From: an uncultured Flavobacteriaceae bacterium
Lineage (GTDB): Bacteria > Bacteroidota > Bacteroidia > Flavobacteriales > Flavobacteriaceae
Length of the DNA: 64,000 nucleotides
Direction: 5' to 3'
Assembly (NCBI GenBank): GCA_934675205.1
Contig: CAKUPQ010000001.1
Span: 310,001-374,000 of the forward strand
The notes under the pieces were generated by a model. The model saw only the letters and a program-made list of their open reading frames with translations. It did no database searches and was not told the DNA's origin. Positions within the stretch are counted from its first letter, which is position 1, and the number at the start of each line of letters is the position of its first letter. Below are positions 60,649 to 64,000 of the stretch, piece by piece. Both the position numbers and the translations under genes were made by a program.

Positions 60649-61812
60649 ATGTCCAAAATATTAATAGTAGAAGACGAGGCAACAATCCGCAGGGTATTGG
60701 TTAAAATCCTTTTGGAAGAAGACGAAAACTATCAGATTGAGGAGGCAACTGACGGATTGGAGGCTTTAGAAAAAATCAAAAAAGAAGATTTTGATTTGGT
60801 TTTATGTGATATAAAAATGCCGAAATTTGACGGAGTTGAAGTTTTGGAAGCTACCAAAAAAATCAAACCCGAAACGCCTTTTATAATGATTTCAGGTCAC
60901 GGAGATTTGGAAACAGCTGTCAATTCGATGCGTTTGGGAGCTTTTGATTATATCTCTAAACCACCTGATTTGAATCGTTTGCTTACGGCTGTCCGCAATG
61001 CTTTGGACAAAAAACAACTGATTGTTGAGAATAAAATCCTCAAAAAGAAAGTAAGCAAAAACTACGAAATGATTGGAGAAAGCGGAGCTATTTCTCATAT
61101 TCGTGATATTATCGAAAAAGTAGCTCCAACCGATGCAAGGGTTTTGATTACAGGCTCTAACGGAACAGGAAAAGAATTGGTTGCTCATTGGCTACACGAA
61201 AAAAGCGAACGTTCGTCTGCTCCTTTTGTGGAGGTAAATTGTGCTGCCATTCCGTCCGAACTTATTGAAAGTGAGCTTTTCGGACACGTGAAAGGAGCTT
61301 TTACTTCGGCTGTTAAAGACCGTGCAGGAAAATTTGAAGCAGCTCACAACGGAACAATTTTTTTGGACGAAATCGGAGATATGACACTTCCTGCACAGGC
61401 AAAAGTACTTCGTGCTTTACAGGAAAATACCATTTCGAGAGTGGGTGCAGACAAGGATATTAAAGTGAATGTCCGTGTTTTGGCTGCTACAAATAAGGAT
61501 TTGAAAAAAGAAATTGCCGAAGGTCGTTTCAGAGAAGATTTATATCACAGATTAGCTGTAATTCTGATTCAGGTTCCTGCACTTAACGACAGACGTGATG
61601 ATATTCCGCTTTTGATAGAGCATTTTTCGGAAAAAATCGCATCAGAACAAGGAAGTGCCAAAAAGAAATTTTCTGATAAAGCCATTGATTTACTCAAAGA
61701 ATACGATTGGACAGGAAATATCCGGGAACTCCGAAATGTGGTTGAACGACTAATTATTCTGGGAGGTGCTGAAATCTCGGAAGATGATGTGAGGTTGTTT
61801 GCGAATAAATAG
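60649..61812 (+). CDS. NtrC-type response regulator without DNA-binding domain
   Basis: 387 residues. Receiver domain 1-118 with phosphorylation site D54 (LVLCDIKMP), S82 and K104. AAA+ sigma-54 activator domain from about 140: Walker A GSNGTGKE (169-176), Walker B TIFLDEIGD (236-244), sensor RVLAATNKDL, REDLYHRLAV. The sigma-54 contact loop reads GAFTSA (216-221) instead of GAFTGA. The protein ends at DDVRLFANK just after the AAA+ lid, so the usual C-terminal Fis-type helix-turn-helix is missing. No histidine kinase adjacent. rpoN is at 4183. Confidence 0.92.
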   Translation: MSKILIVEDEATIRRVLVKILLEEDENYQIEEATDGLEALEKIKKEDFDLVLCDIKMPKFDGVEVLEATKKIKPETPFIMISGHGDLETAVNSMRLGAFDYISKPPDLNRLLTAVRNALDKKQLIVENKILKKKVSKNYEMIGESGAISHIRDIIEKVAPTDARVLITGSNGTGKELVAHWLHEKSERSSAPFVEVNCAAIPSELIESELFGHVKGAFTSAVKDRAGKFEAAHNGTIFLDEIGDMTLPAQAKVLRALQENTISRVGADKDIKVNVRVLAATNKDLKKEIAEGRFREDLYHRLAVILIQVPALNDRRDDIPLLIEHFSEKIASEQGSAKKKFSDKAIDLLKEYDWTGNIRELRNVVERLIILGGAEISEDDVRLFANK

Positions 61813-61848
61813 TTTTATTGAAAAAATATTTATTCTAAAAATCGAATT

Positions 61849-62253
61849 ATGCTTAGTATCATATTTCTTTCTGTATTATTGCTGGTTATTTTTGTTAATT
61901 ACCTTATAATCAGCCAAAAATACAGGTTTTCTGTTGGTTTTTTGACTTCGATTTTGTTTTTTATAAATTCAATTTGTGTAATATTTCTGATAACTTATTT
62001 TTCAAATGTTATAGCCATTGAAAATGATATATCATTTTCTTCAGATTTAAATAAGCTGATTGACCTTAATTTAATAATGGATAGGTTTAGAAACACTTTG
62101 ATTACGGTTTGTTTAGCCTTTTTATCGTATGGATTATATACAGAATACTCACGAGCTAAAAACAGGCTGTTTTTAGTTTTGTTTTTTATCTTTTTTGCAC
62201 TCTCTTTATTGAGCATTGTATTATCATTTATAGCAGGACTTTTTATAATTTAA
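61849..62253 (+). CDS. Hypothetical four-span membrane protein
   Basis: 134 residues, about four hydrophobic helices (3-20, 29-52, 83-100, 108-133) with a polar loop near 56-80 (IENDISFSSDLNKLIDLN). No motif recognised. 36 nt after the response regulator, same strand; possibly the end of that transcript. Convergent with the lipid A deacylase gene. Confidence 0.6.
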   Translation: MLSIIFLSVLLLVIFVNYLIISQKYRFSVGFLTSILFFINSICVIFLITYFSNVIAIENDISFSSDLNKLIDLNLIMDRFRNTLITVCLAFLSYGLYTEYSRAKNRLFLVLFFIFFALSLLSIVLSFIAGLFII

Positions 62254-62260
62254 AACCTGT

Positions 62261-63409
62261 TTATAACCTAATCCCAATCGAAAATTCCAAAGCATCGGCT
62301 TTTGCTATATGGGTTTTGAGGAAAATCCCTCCAAAAATGGTATTTGAAAAATAATATTTCAATCCTAATCTTTGGTATATAGCAACATCGTCATTAAACG
62401 GAGCGTACACATAATATCCGAATTGCCCCTCGACAGAAAGCTGGTTTAAAAACATTTCGTATCCTGCAAAAACTCCGATTCGCTTGTAGTCTTCATCTCC
62501 CTTGGCATCAAATTCAGGATAAGCAACCGAAAGATAATGAATATGCTCTTTCAGATATTGCATCAAAAACAAATCTGCTCCAAGCTGAAAAGCACTTTGT
62601 TTGGAAATCCGTTTGTCTGCATATCCCGAAAAAACATAAAACGGATATTGCTTTGAACCCACTACTGCACTCGAATTGATTCCGCTTCGGAAAGCGAAAT
62701 TATATTTTATTTTCTCGGAAAAATCTTCTTTTTCGTGACGAATATATTCAGGATTTTCGGAATCAAAGTCATAATTCAACCCCAAATTAAAAGCAATGGT
62801 ATTTGTGCTTGTATTCGGAGCTTTCATTCGTGCATTGGAATAATGATGTAACGAAATTCCCGTCTGAAAACCGAATCCTTTGTAAATATTTTGCTTTTTG
62901 TAATTGAGCATAAAATAAGTCGAAGGCATAAAATGTGTTCCGTAAGCAACATTCCGAAAGTTGGTTTCTTTGTCGTACGGATTGGTGTTATAAGTAACTC
63001 CTTGTGCTACTCTCAAAGCCAAATTCCGATTCAGAAAATAAAATGTCAAATGTCCGTACAACGAATATTGCTCTCCCAAAACCTCGTTTTTCATATCCTG
63101 ATAAGTAGCAGAAATTCCGTAATCAGGATAATTATAAAGAGATTCCCACTCTTTTTCTCCGAAAGTCTGTTTGTTCAGTGTGAGAATCATTCCCTCCGGA
63201 TGTCCTTTGATAAGGTGCTTTATGGTAGAGCGATGTTCCATTATATTTCCGTAAAAATAATCTGCCTCCAAGCTAAAATGATTTTGAGAGAAAGTTTTGA
63301 GAGAAAAGAAAAAAGAAAAAAGAAAAAAGAGAAAAGAAAAGTTCGAAACTCGAAGTCCGAAGTCCGAAGATTTGAAAGTTTTACCTATAATTTGTAATTC
63401 GTAATTCAT
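62261..63409 (-). CDS. PagL-like lipid A deacylase / acyloxyacyl hydrolase
   Basis: Outer-membrane beta-barrel enzyme removing acyl chains from lipid A. 382 residues; the barrel shows alternating strands and the catalytic motif HHYSNARMKAPNTSTNT near 190 (His-Ser pair as in PagL). A signal peptide at about 24-42 (FSFLFFLFSFFF...FSQ) is encoded by a run of 7-bp repeats. The first 23 residues (NYELQ..., SSDFGLRVSN) come from repeat-type DNA, so the original start may have been shorter. It lies 3 nt after the cyclo-ligase gene. Confidence 0.8.
   Translation of the reverse strand: MNYELQIIGKTFKSSDFGLRVSNFSFLFFLFSFFFSLKTFSQNHFSLEADYFYGNIMEHRSTIKHLIKGHPEGMILTLNKQTFGEKEWESLYNYPDYGISATYQDMKNEVLGEQYSLYGHLTFYFLNRNLALRVAQGVTYNTNPYDKETNFRNVAYGTHFMPSTYFMLNYKKQNIYKGFGFQTGISLHHYSNARMKAPNTSTNTIAFNLGLNYDFDSENPEYIRHEKEDFSEKIKYNFAFRSGINSSAVVGSKQYPFYVFSGYADKRISKQSAFQLGADLFLMQYLKEHIHYLSVAYPEFDAKGDEDYKRIGVFAGYEMFLNQLSVEGQFGYYVYAPFNDDVAIYQRLGLKYYFSNTIFGGIFLKTHIAKADALEFSIGIRL
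63308..63328. repeat. Three perfect 7-bp repeats in the signal peptide
   Basis: On the plus strand GAAAAAA three times (63308-63328), followed by degenerate GA-rich copies to 63341. Each gain or loss of one unit shifts the reading frame of the lipid A deacylase. Confidence 0.75.
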
Positions 63410-63428
63410 AATTCATAATTCGTAATTC
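63396..63428. repeat. AATTCATAATTCGT direct repeats
   Basis: Repeated AATTC(A/G)TA words spanning the cyclo-ligase stop and the deacylase start; they encode NYEL in both proteins, in the C-terminus of one and the N-terminus of the other. Confidence 0.55.
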
Positions 63429-63991
63429 TGAAATTGATAAATTTCATTCGGAGTTACACAAAAATCCAAAGGAATATCCGAGTCTGAAACATCATCAATT
63501 TCTTCTTCCGCTTCAAAAAAAGAAAGTCCGATTTTTATCACATCAGTTTTACATTCGTTAAGAAAATTATCATAAAAACCTTTTCCGTACCCTACCCTGT
63601 TTCCTTTTTTGTCATAAGCCAAAAGTGGCACAAAAACCACATCAATTTTGTTGGACGGAACTTCAATTCCGTCAATAGGTTCGGGAATATTAAAAGCACT
63701 TTTTTTGATTTTAGTATTCTCGGTAAGCAAAAAATGAATCATCTTTCGTCCTTCAAAAACCGTTTTAGAAATGACAACTTCCTTGTCTTTTCCCATTAAG
63801 ATTTGAAGAATATATTCTGTGTTAATTTCGTTTAATTCCTCAATAGTAAGGAACAAATGGAAATAGGTTTTGTCCCAAACCTCAAGCGAAAGCAACTGAT
63901 TGGCAATTGCTATACTTCGTTCTTCTTTTTCGTTTTCGGTCAAAAAACCACGAAGTTTTTTGTAATAAATCCGAAGTTGTTTTTTATCCAT
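63413..63991 (-). CDS. 5-formyltetrahydrofolate cyclo-ligase
   Basis: ATP-dependent conversion of 5-formyl-THF to 5,10-methenyl-THF. 192 residues. N-terminal KKQLRIYYKKLR with basic residues, VVFVPLLAYDKKGNRVGYGKGFYDNFL near 117-143 with the family motif G-R-GYGKGFYD, and DIPLDFCVTPNEI near 175. Complete in the window; the ATG is at 63991. Its last residues (QFQNYEL) are coded by the intergenic direct repeat. Confidence 0.93.
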   Translation of the reverse strand: MDKKQLRIYYKKLRGFLTENEKEERSIAIANQLLSLEVWDKTYFHLFLTIEELNEINTEYILQILMGKDKEVVISKTVFEGRKMIHFLLTENTKIKKSAFNIPEPIDGIEVPSNKIDVVFVPLLAYDKKGNRVGYGKGFYDNFLNECKTDVIKIGLSFFEAEEEIDDVSDSDIPLDFCVTPNEIYQFQNYEL

Positions 63992-64000
63992 TTTTTAATT

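Overview
The window is chromosomal DNA of a low-GC member of the Bacteroidota, most likely family Flavobacteriaceae (the genus cannot be fixed from sequence alone). The evidence is the recurring -7 promoter element TAnnTTTG upstream of many genes, the fused lpxC-fabZ gene, a type III glutamine synthetase, a DUF4270 lipoprotein, a protein with a type IX secretion tail, and AT-rich intergenic DNA with Bacteroidota-type hairpin terminators. Almost all of it is core housekeeping DNA, densely packed and on both strands. No rRNA, tRNA, CRISPR array, insertion sequence or prophage was seen.

Layout. 1-7316: a cut-off DedA protein, mannose-1-phosphate guanylyltransferase, glnN, rpoN, a small four-helix-bundle remnant, a PAP2-like membrane protein and truC. 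7317-9820: a three-gene SOS module (umuD, umuC, SRAP peptidase) with the anatomy of a single integron gene cassette, inserted exactly after the truC stop codon with no integrase in the window. 9927-16112: lytic transglycosylase, alpha/beta hydrolase, and an MBOAT acyltransferase with two SGNH esterase-like proteins (surface glycan acylation). 16113-20124: two tiny ORFs, msrB, a secreted protein, parE and a membrane protein. 20173-30768: panC, panD and a YbhN-like protein; glgA-like, DUF4270 and glmS; an LpxH-like phosphoesterase; a phosphopantetheinyl transferase; an omega-amidase; small membrane and secreted proteins; an XRE regulator. 30833-39893: lpd, a Nudix hydrolase, ndh, menA, two bPH2 proteins, an HU/SPOR protein and metK. 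40103-47964: a lipid A block (lpxD, lpxC-fabZ, lpxA, efp, a second lpxD), plsC and lpxB. 48200-63991: cyanophycin synthetase, a repeat surface protein, a PfkB kinase, purF, a membrane HTH protein, rlmD, fba, accD, a lipocalin-like lipoprotein, an NtrC-type response regulator without a DNA-binding domain, a PagL-like lipid A deacylase and a 5-formyl-THF cyclo-ligase.

How genes work together. Lipid A synthesis and envelope supply is the largest theme (lpxA, lpxB, lpxC, two lpxD, an LpxH-like gene, fabZ, glmS, plsC, accD and a PagL-like deacylase). Nitrogen and regulation are represented by glnN, rpoN and a sigma-54 activator-like response regulator. metK is preceded by a SAM-II riboswitch with a strong downstream alternative hairpin.

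The most interesting points are the umuDC-SRAP cassette, a family of short GTCA hairpin repeats whose stems covary between copies, a 7-bp repeat inside the signal peptide of the lipid A deacylase that could switch it on and off, and several genes whose promoter box lies only 2-5 nt from the start codon (leaderless candidates).
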